This document shows positions 22,593 through 36,100 of a DNA stretch of 64,000 nt, in pieces. The stretch's first letter is position 1, and every line of letters begins with the position of its first letter. Both the position numbers and the translations under genes were made by a program. Below the pieces are notes generated by a model. It searched no databases. It was not told where the DNA came from and saw only the letters and a program-made list of their open reading frames with translations. Origin of the DNA: Apiospora phragmitis (lineage: Eukaryota > Ascomycota > Sordariomycetes > Amphisphaeriales > Apiosporaceae); the NCBI GenBank assembly GCA_038363925.1, contig JAQQWL010000007.1, positions 1,612,001-1,676,000 on the forward strand. The letters run 5' to 3'.

Positions 22593-24923
22593 ATGAGAGG
22601 CATAGGTTCTTGGTTGACAGGCAAGACGGGTACATCCACGACAAATAGTCCAAGCAATAACACCCCCGAACACCCGTCTGCCAGCCGCACCAGCAACGAT
22701 ACGTTTGCAGGCGATTCCGCTGTCGCCGCCGCCGCTGCTCCTACACCATCCTCTTCACATTCTCTCGACTCGCCTTCACCCTCACCACAGCCTGCAACGC
22801 CCGTCGACACGACTAGTAGTCACTTTTGCACCCATTCATCCACTAAGTCGCAACCCATTAATATCGCTACCCTGAACATCCGTTCTTCGCGGTCGCAATC
22901 ACCCACCACCCTGAACGACCTTGACCACAACAACAGCAGCAGTTCCCACAACCAAAATTTCCAGACCAAGCCCCTCCAAAACCAGGTGCACACCAATCCA
23001 GACTTTATTGACGGAATTTCTACCGACTACGTCCCCAGTGATATAGACGGCGACCTCGACATGACTGCACCGGGTCTTGAGCCGGCCTTTGGCCGTGGTC
23101 GTCATGATTCCTTTGTGAGCGCTGGGCCGAAACCCATCTCCATGAACTCCAACCGCGACCAAGCACGTGGCCGCCGCGAAAGTCTCGGAGGCAGTCTTAT
23201 GAACGGCATGAGCTGGGGAGGCCTGTCAATCGGAAGTTTTATCCGCGACGAGTAAGTTATTGCCATCTTGCGTGCCACCACCCCGCGTCGATTTGCTGGC
23301 GTTTTAAGACACTGGCACAGAGTTCTTGACGTGTAAGTCGCATCGTCCACTGACACTTCTGCGACAGCCTCATGGTGACCGGCTCACCCTTTACGGGCGC
23401 ACAGCCGTCGTCCTCGTTCCATTCTTCGTCTTATATCCCCAAGATGGAGGCCGAATACCTGCGCAATTTTGTATGCTGCGACCAGAAGTTGGATACCATG
23501 CACGATCTATTACGCCATTATGAAACAGTCCATACGAACAACAACGTGCAACCAAACAGGACAAATGTTATGGGCCAAAGGCTGTCGATGAGCAGACCAT
23601 CGGGGTCTGGCTCCGCGCTGCCGGGTGCAACGCATAACGGGCAGTCCTTCGCACCCACCAGCGGCGGTTTCGGCCTCGGCCAACAAGGTCGCAATATTGC
23701 AAGCAACGGAAATGGCTTGGGCTTCGGTGGTATTCAGATGGGCCGGCAACACTCTGGGCTGGATGGCTCTTCTCACAAGCAGTCCCAGCTGCTTAACGTT
23801 CAAGCCCACGACGACCTTGATGCGATGGGCGACATGGAGATGGAAGACGCCGTTGGACACATGGAACTCGATGATAGCACTCAGCGTACTATCCAACAAA
23901 CCCGGCAAATGTTTGGTCAGCAGCAACGGCCACAATTGCAACTTAACCTGAACGGCACCAACATGCAACAGCAGGCGCTTCGGACCTCGCAACCTTCCAC
24001 CCCGGGCACGTCCAACTTCGGCTTCCAAAACAACCCTACTGTCTCGTCGGTGAACACGCCGACTCTCACCACACAACAACCGAATGGCGTTGACGATGGC
24101 CTTGGTGGGATGGGCAACCTGACGGATTTTGGCGACTTTTCTCAGGACCTTGGTTTCTTCATCGACGACCCAGCCAAGCGTCTGTACAGCCCGAACGGAG
24201 CTTCTGCGCAACAACGTGCTCTGCAGCAGCAGATGGCCCAATTCGGCCTGGATCAATCTCAGTTTGGCGACATTACTGACCCTCAGCAACTAGCCATGCT
24301 GCAGCGTGCCATTGGTGGTAACCCAGGTGGTCTTATGATACCCCGCGAAGAGGACAAGCCGTTCAAGTGCCCAGTCATTGGATGCGAGAAAGCATACAAG
24401 AACCAGAACGGTCTCAAGTAAGTTTCCCTTGTTGGGCATGTTTTTTTTGTCGCATTAGCTCTCCGGAATGCGGTTGCTAATCGATTATGCAAGGTACCAC
24501 AAACAACATGGTCACCAAACACAACAGTTGCACGAAAATGGAGATGGCACATTCTCCATTGTCAACCCAGAAACATTGGCCCCCTACCCCGGCGAAATGG
24601 GCATGGAGAAGGAGAAGCCACACAAGTGCGAGTGGTGCAATAAGCGATATAAGAACCTGAATGGCCTGAAATACGTGAGTTTTGAGTTTATCCCTTGGGC
24701 CGCTATCGGATCATCTAGTGGCTAACATTTGCGGCAGCACAAACTACATTCACCACCTTGCGAAGCCATGGCTCAGATGGCCGAGCTGAAGGCTTCGCTA
24801 GCTGGTGGTAATGCCACTGGCAACCCAATGAACCTCAACTTACCGGACACGCTGAACCTCAACACCATCAACATAAATATGTCCCAGGGACTACCTGGCA
24901 TCGGCGAAGAGATGCAGATGTGA
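22593..24923 (+). CDS. SFP1: C2H2 zinc-finger transcription factor, SFP1 type
   Basis: Regulator related to yeast Sfp1, which couples nutrient/TOR signalling to ribosome-biogenesis genes and cell size. Four exons (22593-23251, 23368-24417, 24494-24674, 24738-24923) give 691 residues; introns of 116, 76 and 63 bp. The start is the ATG before [12 protein letters not shown]; the in-frame GTG far upstream is not used. A Ser/Thr/Asn/Gln-rich N-terminal half is followed by [18 protein letters not shown] and an atypical finger-like segment with [20 protein letters not shown]. Near the C terminus lie two C2H2 fingers: [20 protein letters not shown] and [20 protein letters not shown], the NGLKYH pair being characteristic of the family. 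Both fingers are split by introns 2 and 3 at the same place (just around the LKY). The frame is intact. Confidence 0.9.
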
Positions 24924-27900
24924 ATGGGTGCGTCTCTGGACGAGACCATGGCACGAGACTGTTTGTCACCCTCGGCAGCGGCTCTTGGTCGTGTTCCTAC
25001 ACCAAAGACGTGGCGCTGGGCTTCTCCTTCAAATTAGACATTTCACACATAGACTGGATACAGCTGGCCTTTTCCGCCACGGCCTCAGAGGCTTTCACGT
25101 TACAGCTGGGGAAAAGTCATGTTTTCCATTATGCATTGGGGCTGGCGTTCGAGGTTGCTTTTGCACGGTTGATTACCGTATATACCCCGATAGACTTGAC
25201 GCTTGCATCACTCGGTATACGAAAACACCTTACATGAGTGAGGTGAGGAAGGAATGGAGGTTTATTAAAAGTTATTTGGTCTTTTGTTCGATGTCACAGC
25301 AGCGTTATTTGCCACGGCACCGCAGCGCAATCCTCTCAACTCGTTTCCCTTTCCCCTCTGTTCTGCTTTTGCTGTACGGAGTATCCAAAAGTACATAGGC
25401 GTTCTTTCTCATGAATCTACAGCGATTACCTACTGCCCCTGATAGCTCCGGCCAGAATTGTAGATTGATTGGCCTGTAGTCTGCGGCCTGTATAGTCCGG
25501 AATCCTGATTTGGTGGCCGGAAACATGCTTCCTCTACGTCAGCGCGGATGGCTGTGGTGTATCCCCCATGTGAAGTTCCAAGGCTGGAAGTTCGGCAATG
25601 GGAGTTCATGAAGGTGGACCGAGAACCCGGTAGCCCACCGTACAAGCAATGACTCGCGTTACAAGCCTGCGCACCCTCTGGCCGACGCTAACGCGGGGCT
25701 TGCAGCAGAGAGTCCTTGAGAGTCCATCCATGCACGACGTTACCCAGTAACTACTAACAAGGCAGGAATGTCTGTGCATAGCGATCGTGCATTCCATCAA
25801 TCCATCATCACTTTTTATGCGCCGTACGTAGTATTGAATGATGCCTGTTGGTTGCCTACTACTCCAAGCAGCCAAGTGCATGGATGGACCCGTCCCTCGC
25901 ATCGCAGGGGACAGAGAAGATGCCAAGGTAGATAGATGTTCAACGCCCGTTCGTTCGTTTCACTCCATTCGTCATCGCGATGGAGGCAAGATGGGAAAGA
26001 AAAAAAACAAGCATGGCTGCCACGCTGCATGGTACCTTGCAACAGGGGGCGTGCAACCTGGGAACCAACAGACAACCCATCCACCCACTCCCACCGCTAC
26101 GACCAAACCGGGCGCCGATGCGGCGACACCGCCTTGGGCCTTCATTGGCCCGCCCGTTCCCTTTTTTCTTCAGCTGCAACGCGCAACACGATCCCCTCGT
26201 CAGACCGAGGGCCTATAGATCGCTACGTAACTTAGCTTCATCAGCCTCCTCCTCCAGCTCCTCCCTGCCCTTGGCCCCCCCTGTCTACGGAGTAATTACT
26301 CGATCCCTCTTTCATCTCCAGGTTGACAAGTACGAACCGGTCTTCCTCATCAAACCGGACCCCTCGCCGCCTCCTCTGACTAGTAAAACTACTTCATACC
26401 AACCCTTAGAAGAGCCGAAGCTATTACGTCTTCAATAGCCAAGTCCCCCCGAGATATCACCATGGCAAGCGCCGCTGGGGCGGGGGAGGGAAGGGCAAGG
26501 AAGGCATGGCAGTGGATTGTGTTGTGTTTTTTCATGCTCCTCTTGGATACACCCTCGTGAACGCGCGAGCTGCGAGCTTCAATTCGCTTTGGTTCTGATT
26601 CCATATATTCCTATTAGTGCGTCTTTCTACATATGTAAGTGAGTGGGATCCGTTTCAGTCTCTGGCTCTGAGGCTTGAGCATGGCTTTTTGGACGCACGC
26701 CCAGAAGCACGCCATTACCCGACTACCTTGTACAGTTGCACCCGATGTGCCTAACTTAACTTGATGCTACCTGGTTACCCATCCACGCTCACATATATCT
26801 GGAGTGTCCCAAATGGAGAGAGATGGGGGCTCTCTAGACCAAGGAGGAGTACCATGAAGCATGGCCCCTCCCCGCGCAGCTGCGCGACACAGTTCCGCAC
26901 AGCAATCATACGGGGGCTCCATCGACAAAAATTTGTATTCTTTGTCATCTAAATCTCACTACAACGGAGTATACCTTGCGGCTACTCATCCACTCCATGA
27001 GCCAGCCTATGTTACTTGTTGCCACCTGCTTGCCTCCATCTTCGGCTCATCGCTAGAACGCACGCTCGTTTTTTCCTTCCTTCCTTTTCCGTGGGGCCGA
27101 ACCAAGAAAAGATGATTAATGCCTTTGCGCGACACGGTAAGAAAAGCCCCGAGAACCAAACTTCGTTCAAGTGCCGGCGCCAGGTTCGCGCGGCAATTCA
27201 TAATATTATTATTATTTCGCGCTCGCTCGCTCTCGCGTGTCGCCCACTACGGAGTAACTCATCCATTGATCTATCTGCACCTCCTCCTCCCCTCCTCCAT
27301 CCTCCACTACTGCTCTCCTCCTACTTCTCCGTCTCAGGGTCCTTCTTCATTGCCCCCCAGACGTGGATACGGACGAAAACGAGCGTGAAACTCTGGGCCC
27401 TGAGAGGAGTTTCTGTCAGTAAGGCCCGCTAGTCCAGCCAGAATCCATCTATGTAATGTGGTGTAGCAGCTTGTGTCCGAAACCAAGATCACCCCTCCCA
27501 TGTTGATCAAATCTGGAATCACATAGCCCTAGTGTCGCGTGACGAATGGAGTCTTGGAGGAGTCTTATTCTTCGGCCGAAGCTACGGGTCGAGCGTCTAA
27601 CTACATAATTCTACTGTACAGTGCGTCCAGAAACCAGCAGGAAGCGACACTTCTATGTATCCATCTGGGCAGTCCTACGCTAGTAGTAATACATGATCAT
27701 GTGGATAAGGACCCCTATTCTCGAACATGAACATGAACTTATGAACCACCCCGCATATGCCAAATTCCGTTCCCAACTCCGAGCTAAATATCACCGTCGT
27801 AAGCAAAAGATATGGGCTGCCTTCAGACAGTGGCGCATGTCTGGCGTGCATAAACCCTCATAGCTCATACCGCTCATGCAAATCATGCCCTTCTTACCCC

Positions 27901-28019
27901 TCCCCGTCAGTCCCTCTCGACGGAGCTGTGAGTCAAATCAACGGCCCCTCCCTTGCTGAGGTGGCACCTACATCTGTCAGATCTCCTCCCTATTACTGGA
28001 GTCAAGGACGACGGGCTTA
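24924..28019. other. Intergenic, no supported gene
   Basis: About 3.1 kb between SFP1 and the RAL2-like stop: SFP1 3' UTR, then DNA with C+T-rich blocks (26.2-26.4 and 27.2-27.4 kb) and no coding signal I trust. It carries three exact TACGGAGTA motifs. Confidence 0.5.
25375..27256 (+). repeat. TACGGAGTA motif, three copies on + strand
   Basis: Exact 9-mers at 25375-25383, 26286-26294 and 27248-27256, with a near match at about 26964. All are intergenic and in the same orientation, spaced about 0.9-1 kb apart. Confidence 0.7.
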
Positions 28020-30381
28020 CTAAGCAAGATCCATGCCTTCAGAGTCGTCCATGTCGGACGGTAGAGCCTGCGTACGCTCGCTGCTGATGCTACCTTTGCG
28101 AGACATGCTGGAGTTGTCGAACCGATTCCCATAGCTTCCATCGACATACTCCAGCTCTTCCCCGCCGATGACACGACCTTCTGTGTCGATCTCCTGAGAC
28201 AACTCGACCAGGGCGGAGCGTGGAAGTCGCAGGAAGCCTTGCGTACGCACGATCCGTCCCCAATTCGTAAGGCAGAACGAGGCGGCCCTCTTTCTCAGCC
28301 ACTCTTCGTTGGCTAAGCCTGCACAATACCAGATGATACAGGCGTGAAGAACATCCAACTCCTTGGCCAACCTGTTGACACATAGGAGACGGAGATGGGG
28401 GATGTTGTAAATATTCGACATGACGAGCAATCCTGCCACGTCGGCCAGATCGGTTACGCCGTCATCTGCATGAATGCTGTCTGTATATAAGTGAGGAAGG
28501 CCTTCACAACGCTGTACGGCTCGGGAATGTGCATCTTCTTCGTATGGAATTCGGCCATTTGAGCATTGTACATCCGCGCGAAGTGCGGCCATCTAGCTTG
28601 AAGGATGAGTTTGTGCACATAGATGGGCGGTGATGTCGCCGCATCCGGGGAGAGCCAGTTCTGGTCAGCTGGGACGTCGCTGGCCCGGAATTGGCCAGCA
28701 CTCATCATGTCATCATCCTCATAGTCTCCGGCAAGAGCTGTGATGACGAAATCAGTCCCGCTACCTGATTCAGGCGGCTGGTTGAACAGTTTCGCTAGGT
28801 CGGCTCCTAAGCCTTTGGAGGGTTGTTCATGGGACCTCTGAAAAGATGGCCGGGATGACTCAGCTCGGGGCTCCGGGGCATTGTTCCCCAGGAAACCATA
28901 TCGCCGAAGATCAATCTCTACTATGTCGCTCAGGTATTCTTCAGAGACTGCAGGAACCATGTCATGGCCCGAGTTATCTTTGGGGCAGCCAAGCAACCAG
29001 GCCTTTGTACCATCCTCGTTCATAGTACAATAATGCCAATCGTAACCAGCCTTGAATATTTCCCGTCCTTCGGCTAGCTTCTGCCACCGCAAAGCTCCTA
29101 GGTCAAGCGAGGATAAGGAACAGTCTTTCGGGGCTATAGTAGCTGCCGGAGTTACAAAGTCGAGAAGTGTTCCTGCTGAATAGATATGGAAATGCCTCCC
29201 AGCGCCTTGCGACGGGACATTGGCGCCAGAAACGAACTTCATTGCCGATATTGACCCAGGTGCCATCGGAGCATATGTCTTGAGCTGGAAAGAAGGGGTG
29301 TTGACTTGTGCCGTCCTAGAATTAGCAGCGTAGCCTGAAGCCCCTATAACCGTGGGGCTGCTGATAGAGTATGGTTGTCGCGGCGATCCCGTTGTTCGGC
29401 CAATAGACGAGTGCCTGTCTGACACGCCCATATGAGGACTTGTTTCAAACGCAGGGCTACCCTTAAGATCGAGCCACCACAAATCACCAGTCTTGTCCAT
29501 ATCCTCGCTGAGACCGCCGAAGACCCACAGCCTATCACCCCAGATGTACGCGGAGTGATCGAATCGGCTTACAAAGCGCCAAGATTTAGACCATGTGCTA
29601 AGTCTTGAGATCGAGATAACAGATATCATCGAGAACATAGTTGTCATGGCCCGTGATACCACCGATAATGAACAACTTGTCTTCGTGCAGAACGGCGGCG
29701 TGACGGGCTCTACCTTTCGGTACGGGGCCATTGACATGTGGCTGCATCCAGTGCGCTGTTTTGAGATCGAACACTATCAGATCCGAGAGGTAGGTGCGGT
29801 GCTCGTTTTCGCCGCCGAACACGAGCAGCTTGTCGCCTTGATATAGCGTCGCGGTGTGGCCTGAAATCATGTCTTAGCGGGTGAGTACAGAGCCTGCGAG
29901 TCGGACAAGACCTACCCATTCTAACGCCCGGGATGTCACCAAAGTTATCCACGAGACTCCATTGGTGGCTGATAAGATCTAACTTCAGGACGTGGTTGTA
30001 AACTTCATCGGTATACTGGTCGAAGCCGCCAAAGGCATATATATGATTGTTGCCACAGTAGGTTACGGAGGCGTTGACAAGGCATGCCGGGCGCGAACCA
30101 AGGGTCCTTGTGACTTTTGGCCGATAGCTTCCGTCAATCATGGCCCGGTTCTTGATCGGGGAGTTGGGCATGACGAAGGTGTTGTTGGAGGATGCGACAG
30201 AAGCCGGGGTGCCCGCGTTGGACGCCATCGGGGAGAAAGATGGCACAGCAGATGGAGGGACGGGGACTTGGGGAGGCGGAAGGGCGAGGGAAGTCGACGT
30301 CGAGGCTGAGGCTGAGGCCGGGGTCGGAGCCGGAGGACCGCCAAAGAGGGACGTTTGGCAACTTCCTGATTGCTGGTCCAT
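28020..30381 (-). CDS. Kelch/BTB protein, RAL2/LZTR1-like, frame changed twice
   Basis: Kelch propeller plus BTB protein resembling fission yeast Ral2, which acts upstream of Ras1, and animal LZTR1. Exon 1 is 30381-29916 and exon 2 is 29860-28020, with a 55 bp intron; about 768 residues. The N terminus is Pro/Ser/Ala-rich. Kelch repeats: YAFGGFDQYTDEVYNHVLKLD, LVFGGENEHRTYLSDLIVFD, FIIGGITGHDNYVLDDICYLD and WVFGGLSEDMDKTGDLWWLD. A long middle region leads to a C-terminal BTB fold (PPIYVHKLILQARWPHFARMY then YTDSIHADDGV) and a BACK-like helical part. Two frame changes: near 29600 one base seems extra (LDLKT to STWSKSWRF), and near 28486-28492 the BTB frame shifts by -1 or -4 inside a TATATA/ACTT stretch. 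They cancel and the outer frames agree. The start is the ATG before DQQSGS. It shares a promoter region with CDC20. Confidence 0.87.
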
Positions 30382-31309
30382 GTCGGGTCGGTGTCGGGTA
30401 CTCGAAGGTAGGCAGACAAAGGCAGGCAAGCGCGGCTGTCCAGACACCTATGCTAGCATCGCGTTGGGTCGACGGAAGCAACAGACGATGTAGAGTGCGC
30501 CGACTGGAGTAACAAAATGTAAGTATATCGGTCCGGTCGGTGTCAGTGTCGGTCGAGGCTGGGGATTTCCAGTGAAACTTTTTCAGATACGTTATCACAA
30601 GAGTGTTAGCCTAGCCTTGCCTTGGGATCAGATCAGGCCATTGATTGATTGCATTTGATTGTCACCGTCTTCAGACGCCTTTAGCGCGCCGGACTTGGCA
30701 GTCGCCAGTCAGCGCTAAAGGAAGAATGGAAGGAACGAAGGGTCCATGAGCCACAGTGCACGGGCCATCCTTACGAGCCACAATAAGGGATGATCAGCGG
30801 GTTGCGGGGTGGCTGTATTACCCCACTTTAGTTGGGTTGCTGGTCCGTTGCCGCCCTGTGGTTGCCCGGCCAAGATGCGCCGAAGGGGAAACTTGTTTTG
30901 ATTGCCGTATAAGTTCACCATCCCGACTCCTTGAATAACCATTACTCTCTCTCCCTCATGCTATATACAACATCTCTCTCAAACCCTCCTGAAGCTCTCC
31001 ACAACCTGCAACTCTCTAATCCCTAGAGAGTCAATCATCCAAAGCCTTTCACAAGTCAACCCGATCTCGGTCCACTAGATCTCATCGCTGTCTTTGCCAG
31101 CCATTTGATTGCCCTGCCGACCAGAGCCATTCTTCGTGAAGGCAACCTTCGATCCATCGAGCACAACCACGACAGATTACTAACACTGCAACACCATTTT
31201 CCAGGAACCATTAGCTTGAGTCTCTTGGAGCTCGCTCGATTTCTCTCGGAGCTTCCACTTGTCCATACTCACTCTCTACACACGCACACTCCGATACCAT
31301 ACAGACAAC
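30382..31309. promoter_or_regulatory. Divergent promoter between RAL2-like gene and CDC20
   Basis: Head-to-head spacing of 928 bp. The CDC20 side (30.94-31.31 kb) is C+T-rich and looks like a leader. I could not assign cell-cycle elements with confidence. Confidence 0.5.
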
Positions 31310-33180
31310 ATGGCATCCGTCGTAGTGTCCACCCCTCTCAAGTCCCACACGGGACTTTTCAACTCCCGTACCGCTGGCGGTCGCATGCCCCTGACTCCTT
31401 CGCCACGCCAGCGACAAGTCACTGCCTCTAACGTCGGCTCCTCTCCCTTCACCCCGGAGAGAAAGTCCAGTGACGTCACTCGTCCCTCGAACAAGTCCGT
31501 GTACGGAGGTAACCTGTCTTCACACTTCGCCAAGGCTTCATCAAGGTCACACCGTGACTCTCCCAAGCAATCGAGCAAGTCCAACAAGTCCAACATTGCC
31601 CGCGAAGCTTCCACCCCCGCAAAGCCCTCGAGCTCGGCGTCTCAGACTTCACCCTCGTCGGTACGGGCAAGTCCAGTGGCAAGAAGTCCAAGAAGACATC
31701 CCACAGAAAACAACAGTCGGGCAAGACTACTATCACATACGCTGCCGACCGGTTTATCCCCAACCGCAGCAACAGCTCTGCCATCTCCAACGCTGGCTCG
31801 GGTAAGCTCGACGTCCAAGACAAGCAGCGACCCAAGTCTGTGACCAGCGAGTCTTCGGCCGTTCTCTCGACAGCCGCAGATGAAGCCATCGCCGCCCTCG
31901 AGGGCCTCAACATCAACGATGACGATACCCCCACATACTCGCGCCCCTCGCCCAACAGCGTCGCTTACCAAGACTCCCTCGCCAACGCCTGTGGCGTCAA
32001 CCTGAACACTCGCATTCTGCAGTTCAAGCCTGCTCCCCCAGAGTCGTCTAAGCCCATCGACCTCAGACAGCAGTACAACCGGCCTCTCAAGGCTGCCAAT
32101 GCCCCGGCTCAGTTCCGTCGCCGTGTGGCAACCGCTCCTGAGCGCGTCCTCGACGCCCCCGGTCTTATCGATGACTACTATCTGAACCTCCTTGACTGGA
32201 GCAGCGGCAACCAGGTAGCCATTGGTCTGGAGCGCAACGTCTACGTCTGGTCCGCCGATGAGGGTAGCGTCAGCTGCCTGCTCGAGACCAACCCTGATAC
32301 CTACGTCAGCAGCGTTAAGTGGTCTGGTGACGGTGCCTACGTCAGCGTTGGCCTTGGTACTGGTGAGGTTCAGATCTGGGATGTTGCCGAGGGCCAGAAG
32401 ATTCGAAGCATGTTCGGTCACGATACCCGCGTTGGTGTCATGGGCTGGAACAAGCACCTCCTCTCTACTGGCGCTCGCAGTGGCCTCGTCTTCAACCACG
32501 ATGTTCGTATCGCCGAGCACAAGGTTGCCGAGCTCGTGTCCCACACTTCCGAGGTCTGTGGCCTCGAGTGGCGTGCCGATGGTGCCCAGCTTGCTACTGG
32601 AGGCAACGACAACTTGGTATCGATCTGGGATGCCCGATCCCTGGTCGTGCCCAAGTTCACCAAGACCAACCACAAGGCTGCTGTCAAGGCTCTCGCATGG
32701 TGCCCCTGGAACGCCAACCTCCTGGCCACTGGAGGTGGTTCGTACGATCGCCACATCCACTTCTGGAATACCACCTCGGGTGCTCGCGTCAACAGCATCG
32801 ACACGGGTTCCCAGGTGACCAGCTTGCGCTGGAGCACCAGCTACAAGGAGATTGTCAGCTCCAGCGGCTTCCCCGACAACTCGCTGAGCATCTGGAGTTA
32901 CCCGACTCTGGTCCGCAATGTCGAGATCCCCGCTCACGAGAGCCGTGTTCTTCACAGCTGCCTCAGCCCCGATGGCCAGATGCTTGCCACTGCCGGTAAG
33001 TTTGCTTCCTCCCACGCCTATATAACATGATCACGTTACTAATACGTTTTACTAGCTGCCGACGAGAGCTTGAAGTTCTGGAAGGTCTTTGAGAAGAAGG
33101 CTGGCGCCTCTGCCGGCGTTGGCGGTGCCAGCGGTTCCTCAGGCAAGGCCGAGATGACCAAGCAAATGACTATCCGATAG
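31310..33180 (+). CDS. CDC20: APC/C activator CDC20 (WD40), one frame change
   Basis: Substrate receptor that activates the anaphase-promoting complex, also the target of the spindle checkpoint. Exon 1 is 31310-32995 and exon 2 is 33056-33180 (60 bp intron, gtaagt...actag); about 603 residues. The N-terminal arm has Ser/Pro-rich sequence and then a C-box (DRFIPNR), which binds APC/C. The arm ends before a WD40 propeller beginning near LLDWSSGNQVAIGL with clear repeats (VQIWDV, VSIWDAR, IHFWNT, LSIWSY, LKFWKV). The protein ends in Ile-Arg, the IR tail that docks on Cdc27. Near 31660 the frame changes by -1: restoring one G in the GG at 31660-31661 joins SQTSPSS to GTGKSSGKKSKK. Since this gene is essential in studied fungi, an assembly error is more likely than loss. 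Confidence 0.9.
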
Positions 33181-36100
33181 ACCATGGTCGGTAAAACACG
33201 TGAATGTCAGATCCCACGTCAACAGAAAGAACAACAGTAGGTATTTACGGTTTCATTCTGGCATTTCCGGTACTGCGGTTTTGAGGTCTTAAGTCATTTC
33301 AGCGAGGAGTTGGGTCACAGCATCAGCCCCGATTTTGGCTTGGTCATGAGAAACGATTATTGCGCAGCACAGCACGCACGCCCCGAGGGGCACAAAGATA
33401 CCACCATGAATGGAGTTTAAGATTGTTTGATTCCTTGCATGTATATAGAACCATGGGGCGTTTTGGGAAATTTTAGGACAATGCTATGTATACATACATA
33501 CACAGGGCTCAATGCCTTTCCCTGCTGAAAAAGTTCCCCGACACCCCGTAGATAGCAATGAAGACTAAGTAATAATAGTGAACTGCTAGTGTCTTTCGTG
33601 CACATAATTTCGTATAATATGCCCGGCCGGTGTACACAGAACACACTTACTCTTTAGTTCCGTGCTATACAAGCATACTGTGGTGTCGTTGTGTCTGGTC
33701 TACGTTTGTCGAAGACTGTCCAATGTCTTGAGGCGCCACCTGTTTGCAACAGTCTTATTATCACCACATTCTGTTGTCTATTGCCTTCCCCTGCCCCCTT
33801 AAAGACAGCAGTCGGCACTGCTTACTGGAAGAAGTAAGTTACATCAGGGGATAGATAGAGGGTCGACGGCCTCTGGTGGGTGTGGCTGACCATCTGGCTC
33901 TTATCCCACCTTTTTGGTTTCTTTCCTTTTTACTTTTCTGCCCCTTTAATATTTTCTTCTTCTTTTCCTTGCCATGTTCAAAGTTGCATCAGCCAATGAA
34001 GATCTCCAGGCAGTTGGCGAACAGCCAATGAGGACTGATGTAACCAAGGATTTCTTTCCCCGTGTCGTTGTCCGCGACTGGTTTATTTCTTCCTTGGCGG
34101 TTTGGTTTGATGGGCTGGTATTACGACGTGATGCAGGATGACATAAGATTTCATGTGTGTGTGCTCGCTTGTGCTTTGCTTACATGTTCATCATATTATA
34201 TATATGTATACCATGTATATATGCTGACCGTTGCTGCCATATAAATGTAACTAGAGGTCATCTTGTCGGGTGCATGCATGGAGTTAGGTAGTGGAATTTC
34301 CTTTTTGGCGACACACGCGTCGTATAGGGGCTATGCTGTGTGTATGCGGGTAGTGTATGCGCATGCGGGTTGAAAGAGACGATATGATATGAGCATTGTC
34401 GTTTACTCCATCGCGCCAATCAGACAGTCGGCAGTGGCGGTCCATCTGGATAGGAGGTCTATATGTCCTCGGTGCTATTACTTACGGGGCGTGGAATGGG
34501 TGCCAAATCAGAGAGAGGTGTGTGTCTGTGTGTGTGTGTCACCACTATAAACCCGAACCAAGAGACGCAGCAGGCGCAAGTTTCTGTCTTCCTTCTTCCG
34601 GCCCAATCCTTGGCTTGCCGAGCTGCAGCCGATATGCACTGGCAACTGGTCCATTCGGAAGGGAACCTTGGGCTCTGCCCTCTGGCTTTTCTCGTTTATA
34701 TTTCTTTTCATGGCCGAAAGGGAAAGCCGAAGATCAGCACCGGTGTCATGACATACACACATATCAGAGTCAGCGCCATGCAGGTAACCGTAATAAATGT
34801 AGGTATCAACATCAAGGGGGAAGAAGGGCAGGCTGAAGCCGATACTTCCCGGAGGGTCTTTATGCAATGCGGTCATTCTGTCTTGCCCCTTCCCCTATCT
34901 ACCTTTTGAATCTATGTTCAGAATCAGATACTACGTATTGTAGCAAACAAATCTCTTATTGACCTCTCCCCGGTTTGATCTTGTACCGTCACATTCCTCA
35001 CATGATACTTTTGTCACGATCTCCTGCCTGTTACCGGAAACGAATAGGTGATTACATACATATATATTGCTTCGGTCTGTGCCCAAGAGGCACAGACAAC
35101 GTCCAGGGCAGACCAATCACCAAGATGGATTTCCTTACCGGTCGAGCCATCTCGCAGCCAATTGCCACTGCATCCGCGGATCCCATGTTTCGCCAAAGGT
35201 TTATAGGAATCAACATCATTTCGGGTGATTGAACTTTGTTGGATGGGTGGTACCGAAAGATACACGTTCACCCAAAGTGATAGCTGGGGTTTCTTTCATG
35301 ATCATGGGCGCATGTACACGCCCTGATCCGTTGTCCAGGGCTGGCTGAGGTCAGAAGGAAGGAAGGGAGAACGGAGAGAAAGTGGTAACTCAGGTCAGCG
35401 AGCCCCATGCTGTTGTTGCTACGTGGACGCATCTTGTTTGCTTACTCGCCGTCACTGTGTATGCATTGAAGGGGTGGAATTGTAATCAGGAGCCACGATC
35501 CTGGCTGATAGGCCCGAACGAAGAGCCAGCAGGATCATGGGGCTTCTTTCCGAGTACGACATCGCAAGTAAGCTCTCTCTACCCTCATCTACACTCAATC
35601 CGCTCCTGTTGGGGGAGGAGGGAAGAGACCGGGTATGAGCGACTTGTACGGACATGAGGTGAGACATAGACCCCCCCCCGGGCCGAGTGAGACAACGGGA
35701 TATTGGGGGGTAGACGTTCGTCTCCCACCCGTGATCGTGTGCATTACTTATCCCCATCCCGTCACTAGAACATGGCTACACGAAGAATGAAGGAGTGTGT
35801 AGCAAGGATACATAGCCACCCTAGGGATCCAAGAGTAGCTGAAATATCTAGAAGGGGGATAAAGCGAAGAACAGGGAGGCCTGGTCCGACGGGCGACACC
35901 GTGATTGACAACTGTCCTCGCAGATTTTCTACTGCAAGCAGAGATATCACGCAAGGAATAAGTGGCCGCCGAGTCCCGACTGTCTGGGTGGGTGTGTGTG
36001 GGGAATCGTTCATGGTTCGTCTTCAGCCAATTCCACGATGATTGCGGGGATAGGCTGGGAGAGGTTGTCTCGGACAGCTCTCGAAGCAGGCCTTCGCATA

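Noticed and set aside
28486..28500. Intron in the BTB part of the RAL2-like gene ending at TATACAG
   Set aside because: The nearest donor would give an intron of about 30 bp and remove conserved BTB residues; a small deletion fits better.
31642..33015. 457-codon minus-strand open frame
   Set aside because: Antisense shadow of the CDC20 WD40 exon.
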